Of a stretch of 64,000 nt of DNA, positions 43,225-51,459 are shown piece after piece. The notes under the pieces were generated by a model. It was given only the letters and a program-made list of their open reading frames with translations, ran no database searches and was not told where the DNA came from. The stretch is taken from the NCBI GenBank assembly GCA_003133385.1, contig PKXF01000012.1, positions 32,285 to 96,284 of the forward strand, given 5' to 3'. A program made the translations under genes and the position numbers. Positions within the stretch are counted from its first letter, which is position 1. Each line of letters starts with the position of its first letter. This DNA is from Candidatus Saccharimonadota bacterium. Its GTDB lineage: Bacteria > Patescibacteriota > Saccharimonadia > Saccharimonadales > UBA4665.

Positions 43225-43533
43225 CTAGCTTATCTTTTTGATCTTGATAACTGTTTTGTGCTGTCTATGGCCACGGACTTTGTGAACTCTTTTTTTAGCC
43301 TTATAGCGAATAGACGTTACTTTTTCCGTTTGGATGTCATTTTCAATGATCTCAGCTACCACTTTAGACTGGGCAATCAGGGGCTTGCCAATCTGTATTT
43401 TATCGCCGTCAATAACCATGAGTGGCTCAAAGTCTAGACTCTTGCCCGCTTCTTTTATAAGCTCAACTTCAAGTGTTGCGCCTTCGCTGACGACATACTG
43501 TTTACCACCGGTTTGAATTACTGCTTTTTTCAT
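43225..43533 (-). CDS. rplU: 50S ribosomal protein L21
   Basis: 102 residues with the L21 start (MKKAVIQTGGKQYVVSEG) and the C-terminal signature KKRVHKVRGHRQHKT. ATG 43533 is the family start. The partner rpmA that normally follows rplU is not here. Two promoters can serve it: TTTACA-17-TATGAT (43604-43609, 43581-43586) and a GATAGT box (43541-43546) 7 bases before the ATG. Confidence 0.96.
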   Translation of the reverse strand: MKKAVIQTGGKQYVVSEGATLEVELIKEAGKSLDFEPLMVIDGDKIQIGKPLIAQSKVVAEIIENDIQTEKVTSIRYKAKKRVHKVRGHRQHKTVIKIKKIS

Positions 43534-43580
43534 CTGTTCTACTATCAAATAAAGTGTTTAGGAAATAAAGTTACCGACTG

Positions 43581-43609
43581 ATCATACCAAAAAAGGCCGC
43601 CCCTGTAAA
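43581..43609 (-). promoter_or_regulatory. rplU promoter nested in the ileS terminator
   Basis: TTTACA (43604-43609), 17-base spacer, TATGAT (43581-43586) on the minus strand. The spacer contains the 3' arm and T-tract of the preceding terminator. Confidence 0.5.
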
Positions 43610-43659
43610 GCAACTGTATCCGTTCATAACATTTTGGATTCTGTTAAGGGGAGTTCGGC
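43589..43659 (-). terminator. Terminator after ileS
   Basis: On the minus strand the 5' arm GGCCGAACTCCCC (43647-43659) pairs with GGGGCGGCC (43595-43603) across a long loop, followed by TTTTTT. It begins 5 bases after the ileS stop. Confidence 0.6.
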
Positions 43660-43663
43660 CGTT

Positions 43664-46582
43664 TTAGATTTTTTTGAGACTTATAGTGAGGTCGTAACCA
43701 TCAATTTTAACCGTTTTAGTAAAGCCGTCTTCAATATCTGTCTTATTGAGAGATGTTGCCAAAGTTTCCTGCTGAATCGTATCTGTAAGAAAGGCGTCGC
43801 TAAGTAGCGTATATATAGCTTGGGCATCCGATTCAAGCATCAGGGCAATTCTATCGTCTACTTCCAAATTGGCCTGCTTACGAGCCTGCTGTACATTTCG
43901 GACAATCTCGCGCATAAGACCCTCTTGGCGCAATGCTGGCGTAAGCTTGAGGTCCAGCTCAGCAACTGGCTGCTCAGATTTAACGACATCGCCGTCTTTC
44001 CTATCTTCCGATGGTAGAATTTGCAGTTCCTTTACATTGAGTTCTTCGGCAATAATTTCCTTGAATTCATCTGTAAGACGATTATTCTCATCGTAGATCT
44101 TGACCGATTGCAGAGGTTGCCTTACCTTTATACCCGCTTGGGCACGCTGGGCCAGGCCTTCACTAATTACCAGCCTCGTAAAGCTCATGTTCTTGAGTAC
44201 AAGCTCATCAATGTGGCCTACCTCCGGCCAGTCGAGCAAATGAACCGATTCGCCGTTTGTAAGCTTGTGGTATAGCTCTTCTGCGAGGAAAGGCGTGAAT
44301 GGAGCCATAATCATGCTTAAATGCACTAAAACGTAGTGTAGGGTGTTGTAGGCGTCCTGTTTGTCGGCATCATCTTCTGATTTCCAATAGCGCTTGCGGC
44401 TCCGCCGCACGTACCAGTTACTAGCATCATCGATAAACGGCAGCACCGGCTTGAGGGCATTGGGCAGATCATACCTCTGCATATGATTATCGACTTCTTC
44501 GTTCAGTTGGTGCACCCGACTAATAATCCACCTATCTAGGGGGTTGTTAAGCTTGGGGCTTGGGTCATTTAATGATCCGTCCCAATCCCATTGGTCAATA
44601 TCAGCATATAGAGTAAAGAAATCATACATATTCCAGATCATTGTTAGTTTGCGTGAGACATCGGCCACTTCCTTATCTTGCATGGTAAAATCTTCGCCAC
44701 TAAGCAAAGGGGAACTTAGGAATAAGAAACGTAAGGCGTCAGCACTATACTTATCCATAAGCTCGTTAGGATCAGTAAAATTACCGAAGCTTTTACTCAT
44801 CTTACGGCCGTCATTACCGGCGATGGTGCCATGAACAAGAGCCGTTTGGAAAGCTGGCTGGCCAAATAATCCCACGCTAACAGCGTGAAGGTAGTAAAAC
44901 CAGGCCCGAACCTGCGGTATATATTCAACTACGAAATCCCCCGGGAAATTCTGTTCGAACTTTAGAGCATTCTCAAATGGATAATGAAACTGCGCGAACG
45001 GCATCGAGCCACTTTCAAACCAACAGTCCATTACCTTATCTATGCGTTTGTAGTCCACCCCATCTATAACGAACGTTACCTCGTCAATCCATGGCCGGTG
45101 ATAATCTTCCAGTTCTACTCCAGATAGCTCCTTTAGCTCAGCATAACTACCGATGACTTTTATATGTTCCTCTCCGTCTTTATCTGTGCCCTTCCAAACC
45201 GGCAAGGCGGTCGCCCAAAACCGATCACGACTTAGGTTCCAGTCAGGGGCCGATTGAACAGTTTTAGCGAAGCGCCCATGTTTGATGTGCTCGGGGAACC
45301 AATTTATTGAACCGTTCTGTTCAAGCATTTGTTGTCGTTGCCCGCCTATGTCCATAAACCAGCTAGGATGGGAACGGTACATAAGCCTTGTTCCGCAACG
45401 GTGGCAATGAGGGTAACTGTGTCGAACATAATCAACCTTCCAGACTATACCCCGTTCATGAAGCGTTTTAGCTATTTGTTTATTGGCTTCCCAGACTTGT
45501 TGACCTTTCCATTCTCCCTCGCTGTAAAAACCATTATCATCAACTATTGATACCAGCGGGACGTTGTTGGTTTTTGCTAGTTCGTAGTCCTCTTCCCCGT
45601 AAGCTGGGGCCAAGTGAACAACTCCTGTACCTTCGTCTGTTGTTACGTAATCAGCGTCCCAGATCTTATGGGCATTCATACCCCGATCTTCAAATAACGG
45701 TTTGTAACTCTTGCCAACAAGGTGTTTGCCTTTGTACTTCTTTAATATCTTGTGCGGAACAATGTTATGCTTCTCATCAGTAAATACCTTATCGACAAGC
45801 TCGCTAGCAACAATTAGGATCTCGTCTCCCACCTCAACCTCATCATAATCAAGGTCGGCGTTAACAGCGGCGGCGGTATTGGCTGGCAAGGTCCAAGGCG
45901 TAGTCGTCCAAGCCAATAAAGACGCATTACTGTCTGTTAGTTTCAACTTAACGTATACAGAAGGGTCGGTTACATCTTTATAGGAGTTATCCATCGCCAC
46001 TTCGGCTTTACTGATGGGTGTAGCGTCACGGATGCAGTACAGTAGTACCTTTTCACCTTCATAGATCTTGCCACCATCATAGAGCTGCTTGAAAGCCCAC
46101 CACACTGACTCCATATAGTCTTTGTCCATGGTCTTATAGGCGCCTTTGAAATCTACCCAACGGCCAATGCGATCGATGGTTTCCTCCCATTCGCTGCCCG
46201 TTTGGACCATGTTAGCCCGACAGGTGTTTATATAATCTTCCAGGCTGACTTTGGTGCCAATATCGCGCCTATCTTGAATGCCGAGCTTTTGTTCGGTGAA
46301 AACCTCGGCCGGCAGGCCATGACAATCCCATCCCCAAACACGCTCTATATGTTTGCCTTTCATCGTCCAATAACGTGGCACAGCGTCTTTAACAACACTG
46401 GTGAGTAAGGTTCCGTAGTGCGGTACGCCAGTTATGAAGGGCGGTCCGTCATAAAACACATAGCTGTCACTTTCTGGACGCTGAGCAACAGACTTCTCAA
46501 AGGTCTGGTTCTTTTTCCAATAGCTAACTAGATCCTTTTCGTACTTGCTTGCCTCGCGGCGGCTGCCTTTTTGGAATTTCAT
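43664..46582 (-). CDS. ileS: Isoleucyl-tRNA synthetase
   Basis: Charges tRNA-Ile. The 972 residues carry the HIGH-equivalent HYGT in GVPHYGTLLTSVVKD, GWDCHGLPAE, the CP1 editing domain (LLAWTTTPWTLPANTAA), KMSKS in GRKMSKSFGNF and an anticodon domain with WYVRRSRKRYW. The form NLSRDRFWATALPVW and the lack of a C-terminal zinc finger point to the eukaryote-like type 2 IleRS, which is usually insensitive to mupirocin; this subtype is an inference. Its ATG overlaps the GNAT stop by four bases, and a T-box leader controls the pair. Confidence 0.96.
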   Translation of the reverse strand: MKFQKGSRREASKYEKDLVSYWKKNQTFEKSVAQRPESDSYVFYDGPPFITGVPHYGTLLTSVVKDAVPRYWTMKGKHIERVWGWDCHGLPAEVFTEQKLGIQDRRDIGTKVSLEDYINTCRANMVQTGSEWEETIDRIGRWVDFKGAYKTMDKDYMESVWWAFKQLYDGGKIYEGEKVLLYCIRDATPISKAEVAMDNSYKDVTDPSVYVKLKLTDSNASLLAWTTTPWTLPANTAAAVNADLDYDEVEVGDEILIVASELVDKVFTDEKHNIVPHKILKKYKGKHLVGKSYKPLFEDRGMNAHKIWDADYVTTDEGTGVVHLAPAYGEEDYELAKTNNVPLVSIVDDNGFYSEGEWKGQQVWEANKQIAKTLHERGIVWKVDYVRHSYPHCHRCGTRLMYRSHPSWFMDIGGQRQQMLEQNGSINWFPEHIKHGRFAKTVQSAPDWNLSRDRFWATALPVWKGTDKDGEEHIKVIGSYAELKELSGVELEDYHRPWIDEVTFVIDGVDYKRIDKVMDCWFESGSMPFAQFHYPFENALKFEQNFPGDFVVEYIPQVRAWFYYLHAVSVGLFGQPAFQTALVHGTIAGNDGRKMSKSFGNFTDPNELMDKYSADALRFLFLSSPLLSGEDFTMQDKEVADVSRKLTMIWNMYDFFTLYADIDQWDWDGSLNDPSPKLNNPLDRWIISRVHQLNEEVDNHMQRYDLPNALKPVLPFIDDASNWYVRRSRKRYWKSEDDADKQDAYNTLHYVLVHLSMIMAPFTPFLAEELYHKLTNGESVHLLDWPEVGHIDELVLKNMSFTRLVISEGLAQRAQAGIKVRQPLQSVKIYDENNRLTDEFKEIIAEELNVKELQILPSEDRKDGDVVKSEQPVAELDLKLTPALRQEGLMREIVRNVQQARKQANLEVDDRIALMLESDAQAIYTLLSDAFLTDTIQQETLATSLNKTDIEDGFTKTVKIDGYDLTISLKKI

Positions 46583-47133
46583 GTCTCTATCTCCTTCATT
46601 GGCTGGCGTCTCATACTAAAGCCTGGTAACTTCCCCCTGATAAGCTTATGCGAATTCGGTATTGTTTCAAAGCCGTATTTCTCATAGAGTCCTATGGCGC
46701 GTTGATTATAGTCAAGCACGTCAAGGGTGATCGGCATATCACCAGCAAACTCCAGCCCTCGCAACATAAGCTTGTCGGCAATACCCCTGCCCCTAGCCTC
46801 CTCTATCAGATAAATGGCTTCAAGTTTTGCATGATGATCACCTCGACTGCAGTGAAAAAAGCCTACTACATTACCCTGTCTATTTCTCACAACTAGATAT
46901 TGCGTGTGCTCTGGATCGGTCTCAGCTTTGAGCACTGTCTGTCGCCTATATTCGTCTCCTTGCGCTTCAGCAAGGAACCCTAGCTTATCGTTAATCCATT
47001 TTTGGTCAATGCCAGCCTCTTTGTTTGGGTAAGTTTCCAGCATAGCCTGTAGATGCACATAACCAATTGCGGAAATGTCCGCTTGAGCTGCGGTCTCAAT
47101 GTTAAATTGTTCAGCTGTAAGTTGTTTAGACAT
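46579..47133 (-). CDS. GNAT family acetyltransferase
   Basis: 184-residue acetyl-CoA-dependent N-acetyltransferase. The acetyl-CoA loop is IYLIEEARGRGIADKLML (RGRGIA equals the Q/RxxGxG/A motif), with the last strand DYNQRAIGLYEKYGFE. The substrate is unknown. ATG 47133 (MSKQLTAEQF) is chosen; a GTG at 47154 lies inside AGAGGTGA and would be too close to that Shine-Dalgarno sequence. It is the first gene after the T-box leader and is translationally coupled to ileS. Confidence 0.85.
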   Translation of the reverse strand: MSKQLTAEQFNIETAAQADISAIGYVHLQAMLETYPNKEAGIDQKWINDKLGFLAEAQGDEYRRQTVLKAETDPEHTQYLVVRNRQGNVVGFFHCSRGDHHAKLEAIYLIEEARGRGIADKLMLRGLEFAGDMPITLDVLDYNQRAIGLYEKYGFETIPNSHKLIRGKLPGFSMRRQPMKEIET

Positions 47134-47150
47134 TATTGTAAAATAAATAA

Positions 47151-47340
47151 TCACCTCTGTTATTAGGCCGGAGTCCTGGTGTAGGACGGTCCCATCCGGC
47201 TTCTCTTGAGGTTAAGTCAAAAGCACTTATTTTCAGCTGTAACGGGCTTGCCCGGTGAACTCTACTAAGCCTCTCGTCTAGCGGCCGTTCTGTTCACTCC
47301 TCGTGGTTGATAGCCACTCAAACGGATTTCTCAAATTGTG
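47151..47340 (-). ncRNA. T-box riboswitch with ultrashort stem I, translational type, upstream of GNAT-ileS
   Basis: On the minus strand: (1) hairpin GTGG CTATCAA CCAC (47303-47317) displaying the Ile codon AUC (47309-47311) in its loop; (2) stem GTGAAC/GTTCAC enclosing an inner GCC/GGC, then hairpin CGGGC AA GCCCG; (3) stem III CTTTTGA/TCAAGAG; (4) the T-box bulge TGGGACC (47188-47194) within GCCGGA/TCCGGC (47195-47200, 47167-47172), with TCCT/AGGA inside. The Shine-Dalgarno sequence AGAGGTGA (47151-47158) follows without a U-tract, indicating control of translation. Ultrashort stem I with the specifier in the terminal loop is the layout described for actinobacterial ileS leaders. The fourth T-box base is G, not the U expected to pair with a discriminator A. 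Confidence 0.75.
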
Positions 47341-47346
47341 GCTGTA

Positions 47347-47370
47347 TTGTAGCATGCTTTAGACTTGCGC
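47347..47370 (-). promoter_or_regulatory. Promoter of the T-box-GNAT-ileS transcript
   Basis: TTACGC, 17-base spacer, extended -10 TGCTACAAT on the minus strand, overlapping the end of the thioredoxin-like gene. Confidence 0.5.
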
Positions 47371-47625
47371 GTAAGAAGCTACATCATCTAGCCGCGGCAG
47401 CTCCGGCCCCTGCCATATTTTCTGGACATAGCCATTTGTTTGCAGGATTAGGATTGCCGGGTACTGTAAAACGTCGTACAAAGTTGCTGTGGCGCTGCCT
47501 TCGCGCGTATCAATATTCATTATCTCAACTTGCGAATCCTGATGACGCACTTTGTAATCGTTAATGAACTCTTCTGTCATCCGACCATGCTCTGAGTTTG
47601 GACGATATATCACAAGCACTTTCAT
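47359..47625 (-). CDS. Thioredoxin-fold protein without the CxxC motif
   Basis: 88 residues. The beta-alpha-beta start MKVLVIYRPNSEHGRMTEEF, the middle strand VEIMNIDTREGSA and the cis-Pro strand YPAILILQTNG follow the thioredoxin/glutaredoxin plan. Where the redox CxxC should be the sequence is RPNSEHGR, and there is no cysteine in the protein. It cannot act as a dithiol reductase and may be a binding partner. It follows nrdJ by 63 bases on the same strand. Confidence 0.65.
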   Translation of the reverse strand: MKVLVIYRPNSEHGRMTEEFINDYKVRHQDSQVEIMNIDTREGSATATLYDVLQYPAILILQTNGYVQKIWQGPELPRLDDVASYAQV

Positions 47626-47688
47626 AGCAGGCAGTGTATCATATCGAACCCACCTCTGCTATGTCTAGCGATGCTGCTCCTAGAATTC

Positions 47689-50499
47689 TTAGCTACAGCC
47701 TGTCGTACTGCCACAACTTGTACATACATAGCAGCTACCGGACCTTTGGGTTTGGTTTCCGCAGTTGTAACATAGCGGCGCAGGAGAGGTATTTACCTGG
47801 AGTTTAGGCGCCTTGTCTTCAGCTGGCAGTGTAGTTTCTCTTGTAGCAACCGTTGTCGCTTTTGTCACACTAGTAGTGACCGCCGTGGGCTGGGGAGTTG
47901 TAGCAGTCGGTTTTGCAACTATTGGTTCGGGTGTATCAAGCAAGGTTGTTTGAGCCTCGGGCATATCTTCAATTGAGGCCATGCCTAGCTCTAGACGATC
48001 ATCAAAACTCAGATAGGTTAACGCTAGACGACGGAAAATATAGTCGACTAGACTGGACGCTGTTCGAATTTCCGGATCGTCGGTAATGCCAGAGGGAGCA
48101 AAACTCATATGGCTTAGCCCCTTAACATATGTTTTGAGTGGAACGCCGTACTGTAAGCCATAGCTTACTGAGCGGGCAAAGGAATCCATTAGTCCAGCTA
48201 GCGTTGATCCCATTTTGGCAATATTGATGAACACTTCACCGGGAGTTCCATCTTCATACTCACCGACAGTCACATAGCCATGGCTATCTGCAACCGTGAA
48301 GGAAAATGTCTTGGCAGCACGGACCTTTTGCAAGGGTCGCCGGACTGCACCTTTTACTACGAACGGGTTTTGTGTCTCATTTACATCTGCGCTAGGTAGT
48401 TCGGGGACAGCAGCTCCAGCTTTCTTGGCCATACTGAGCGGTTGGGCAACTTTACAATTATCACGGTAGATAGCGATCGCCTTGATGCCCATCTTCCAGG
48501 CGTCAATATGTAACTGCTCGATAGCTTCAACATCAATATCTTCAGGCATATTGACAGTTTTGCTGATTGCGCCACTAATAAATGGCTGCACAGCTCCCAT
48601 CATTTTGACATGACCACTGTAATGAATGGCATTATCGCCCATTGAACAAGCAAAGACAGCTTCATGCTCTTTCTTTAGTGCAGGAGCGCCGAGAATACTT
48701 TTTTCCACATCAATATATTGCACGATGGCGTCAATCTGTTTTGGACTGTAGCCAAGAATTTTTAGCGCCCTAGGCACTGTTTGGTTAACAATATACATGT
48801 TGCCACCGCCGACAAGCTTTTTGACTTTGACAAGACCAAGGTCGGGCTCAATACCCGTCGTATCACAGTCCATCATCAAGCCAATAGTTCCCGTCGGGGC
48901 TAGCACACTTGCTTGTGAATTACGTACTCCATACAGATCTCCGAGTTCAACAGCTTCATCCCAGGCACTGGCTGCAGCACTAAGTAATTCTTCAGGTACT
49001 AAGCTAGCATCAATTTTCGATACTTCTGTGCGGTGCATACGAAGTACGTTCAGCATACCTTCGCGGTCTTTGGCACAACCAGAGAAAGGCCCGACGCGGT
49101 TGGCAATCTTTGCACTGGTTGCATACGAGTGACCTGTCAGTAGAGCTGTTATAGCGGCAGCTATAGCCCGACCTTCATCAGAATCGTATGGAAGTCCAAG
49201 GGCCATCAGTAAGGCACCGATGTTGGCATAACCAATCCCTAGTTCGCGGTAAGCTTTAGCATTTTTAGCAATGCTTTCCGTTGGATATTCACTATATCCA
49301 ACCAGAATCTCTTGAGCTGTGAATATCAGTTCAGTAGTGTGCGTGAAGGCCTTGATATCAAAAGTGTTGTCATCTCTTAAGAACTTCAACAGGTTAAGGC
49401 TCGCCAAATTACAGGCTGAATTATCTAGGTGCATGTATTCGCTACATGGGTTGGAGCCATTAATACGACCAGCATTAGGCGCAGTATGCCAACGATTAAT
49501 TGTAGTATCAAACTGCATGCCTGGGTCGGCGCATTCCCAGGCTGCTTCGGCGAATTGCCTGAATAGATCCCGGGCTTTAACGGTTTTTACGATCTTGCCA
49601 CTTGTTACTGCCTGTAGATTCCAATCCTTATCATCTTCTACGGCCTGCATAAAGTCATCTGTTACGCGAACTGATATGTTAGCGTTCTGGTATTGCACGC
49701 TGAAGGAGTCTTTGCCGTCCAAACTCATATCCCAGCCTAGAGCTTGTAAATCACGGGCTTTGCGTTCTTCAATAGCTTTACTCCAAATAAACTCCTCAAC
49801 GTCAGGATGATCTACATTGAGAATGACCATCTTAGCGGCCCGACGAGTCTTGCCGCCACTTTTTATGGCACCGGCGCTGGCGTCAGCTCCGCGCATAAAA
49901 CTTAGAGGTCCGCTAGCAGTACCGGCACTTTTCCCCAATCGTTCCAAGCTTGAGCGGATCGGACTAATATTAATTCCGCTACCGCTGCCACCCTTGAAAA
50001 TCATGCCTTCTTCGACATACCAGTTTAAGATAGCCGGCATGGTGTCTTTTATACCCAATATGAAACAAGCGCTTGCCTGCTGGGCACGTTCCGGTGCACC
50101 AATATTAAACCAAACTGGACTATTAAAAGCTGCCCTCTGGGTGGCTAATACATATTTGAGCTCTTCACGAAAGTCTTCGGCTTCGGTCTCACTGCTAAAG
50201 TAACCCTCTTGAACCCCTTGGCGAGTTATAGTGTCAACTACCCGGTCGATCAGAGCTTTTAGAGAACTTTCTCGGCTCTTGGTACCAGGCGTTCCGGTAA
50301 AGTATTTTTGGGCCACAATGTTAATCGCATTTAGTGACCAGCCTTCCGGAAATTCCACACCACGTTGCTCAAAGACCGGCGTATCAGTCATGGGATTTTT
50401 AATAATTGAATCGCGCTTAGACCACTTAAGCTGGTCGTATGCTTTGCTTTTTGCGGGGGTAAAAAGCCGTGCCACCCCCAGGCTTGTTGTTTGTGCCAT
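47689..50499 (-). CDS. nrdJ: Class II (adenosylcobalamin-dependent) ribonucleoside-diphosphate reductase
   Basis: Makes deoxyribonucleotides using coenzyme B12 to generate the thiyl radical. In 936 residues the barrel shows the substrate loop [15 protein letters not shown], the active-site [22 protein letters not shown] (Cys and Glu), [23 protein letters not shown]-type and [15 protein letters not shown] segments, and a C-terminal CYNCG-CxxCG tail ([21 protein letters not shown]) acting as the redox/zinc arm. An N-terminal ATP-cone is not evident. No B12 synthesis or uptake gene is in the window, so cobalamin is presumably taken from the host. NrdR is encoded directly upstream, and a folded leader precedes the ATG. 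Confidence 0.95.
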   Translation of the reverse strand: [936 protein letters not shown]

Positions 50500-50518
50500 A
50501 GTGTTTACCTCTTTCTTA

Positions 50519-50650
50519 CTGTCTTAAACTTATGCATAAGACAGGTTCCACTATTGTTAGTTTTAAATGATTGTTTGTTTAGAGTTCCTTCGGAGCTGTC
50601 TGCCTCTCAACTCAGACAACCTCCCTTGAGCTCTCTACGACTCCGCAGTC
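50519..50650 (-). ncRNA. Structured 5' leader of nrdJ, class unknown
   Basis: Minus strand, 5' to 3': a small hairpin GACT GCGG AGTC (50639-50650); an 11-pair hairpin GGAG(G)TTGTCTG / CAGACAGCTCC within an internal loop closed by AGAG/CTCT (about 50581-50634); and CTGTCTTA/TAAGACAG (50519-50544), whose foot touches the AAGAAAGAGG ribosome-binding site. The cobalamin riboswitch landmarks are absent. The position suggests control of nrdJ translation. Confidence 0.5.
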
Positions 50651-50701
50651 TTTAATTTCTATAGTATAAAGATATCCGGAACCGAAGAGAGCTGTCAAAG
50701 T

Positions 50702-51181
50702 CTAGACTTTGACCTCGTTGGCTATGTGCTTGCCTTGCTTAACTAAAGATAGTTCCTGCTCAAAACCAGCAATATCTTTAAAGCGTCGGTAGACGCTAGC
50801 AAAGCGTACATAGGCAACCTCATTGAGCCGAGCCAGTTGATCCATCACTAATTCGCCGATACGCTTGGAGTCCACCTCCTGGTCGCCACATGCATAGAGT
50901 TCTTGCTCTATGTCATCAACGACTTTCTCAAGCTCTAGGCTAGTCACCGCTGTCTTCTCGCATGCCCTGTAAAGGCCTGCAAGTAGTTTGGCGCGATTAA
51001 ACAGTTCACGGGTCCCATCGTTTTTAATAACGATGAGCTGTGGTCGTTCCACACGTTCATACGTTGTGAAGCGCTGTCCGCACCTATTACACATGCGGCG
51101 ACGACGGATTGCTTGGCCCTCTGCAACGTCCCGCGATTCTATCACTTTGATATCATCGCTTTGGCATTGAGTGCATTTCAT
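50702..51181 (-). CDS. nrdR: Transcriptional repressor NrdR
   Basis: Zinc-finger/ATP-cone repressor of ribonucleotide reductase genes. The 159 residues have the zinc ribbon (CTQCQ and RRRMCNRCGQRFTTYE) and the ATP-cone (VIKNDGTRELFNRAKLLAGL). GAGGAGG precedes the ATG. It lies just upstream of its presumed target nrdJ on the same strand. Confidence 0.97.
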   Translation of the reverse strand: MKCTQCQSDDIKVIESRDVAEGQAIRRRRMCNRCGQRFTTYERVERPQLIVIKNDGTRELFNRAKLLAGLYRACEKTAVTSLELEKVVDDIEQELYACGDQEVDSKRIGELVMDQLARLNEVAYVRFASVYRRFKDIAGFEQELSLVKQGKHIANEVKV

Positions 51182-51349
51182 GCCGCCTCCTCGTTTAAGG
51201 GATACTTACAAAACAGCCATAATATGTTTGCAACAAGCGTCTATTTTAGTAACTAAAGAGTACCTTGTTTTCAAAACACATGACGCACCGTATGCGTTCC
51301 CTCTTACCATTAAATGTGCTCAGCATTTAGCTAGTATGTGTTTATTATT

Positions 51350-51404
51350 TTCCACATATAGTGCTGTGTGCTATTAATATAGCCCCAGCTGTAGCGTTTT
51401 GCAA
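51350..51404 (-). promoter_or_regulatory. nrdR promoter with an NrdR-box-like site
   Basis: TTGCAA (51399-51404), 17-base spacer, TATATT (51376-51381). Just downstream, the minus strand reads GCACTATATGTGG (about 51353-51365), a partial match to the NrdR-box consensus CACwATATmTwGTG. A second box at the usual spacing is not convincing. Confidence 0.4.
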
Positions 51405-51459
51405 GCAATTTATCGCTGTATTATTTAATACAAGATACCAGGGAAATCTGAGCTTTTAG

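Noticed and set aside
50519..50650. Cobalamin riboswitch before nrdJ.
   Set aside because: The B12 box and the other conserved AdoCbl-aptamer blocks are not present.
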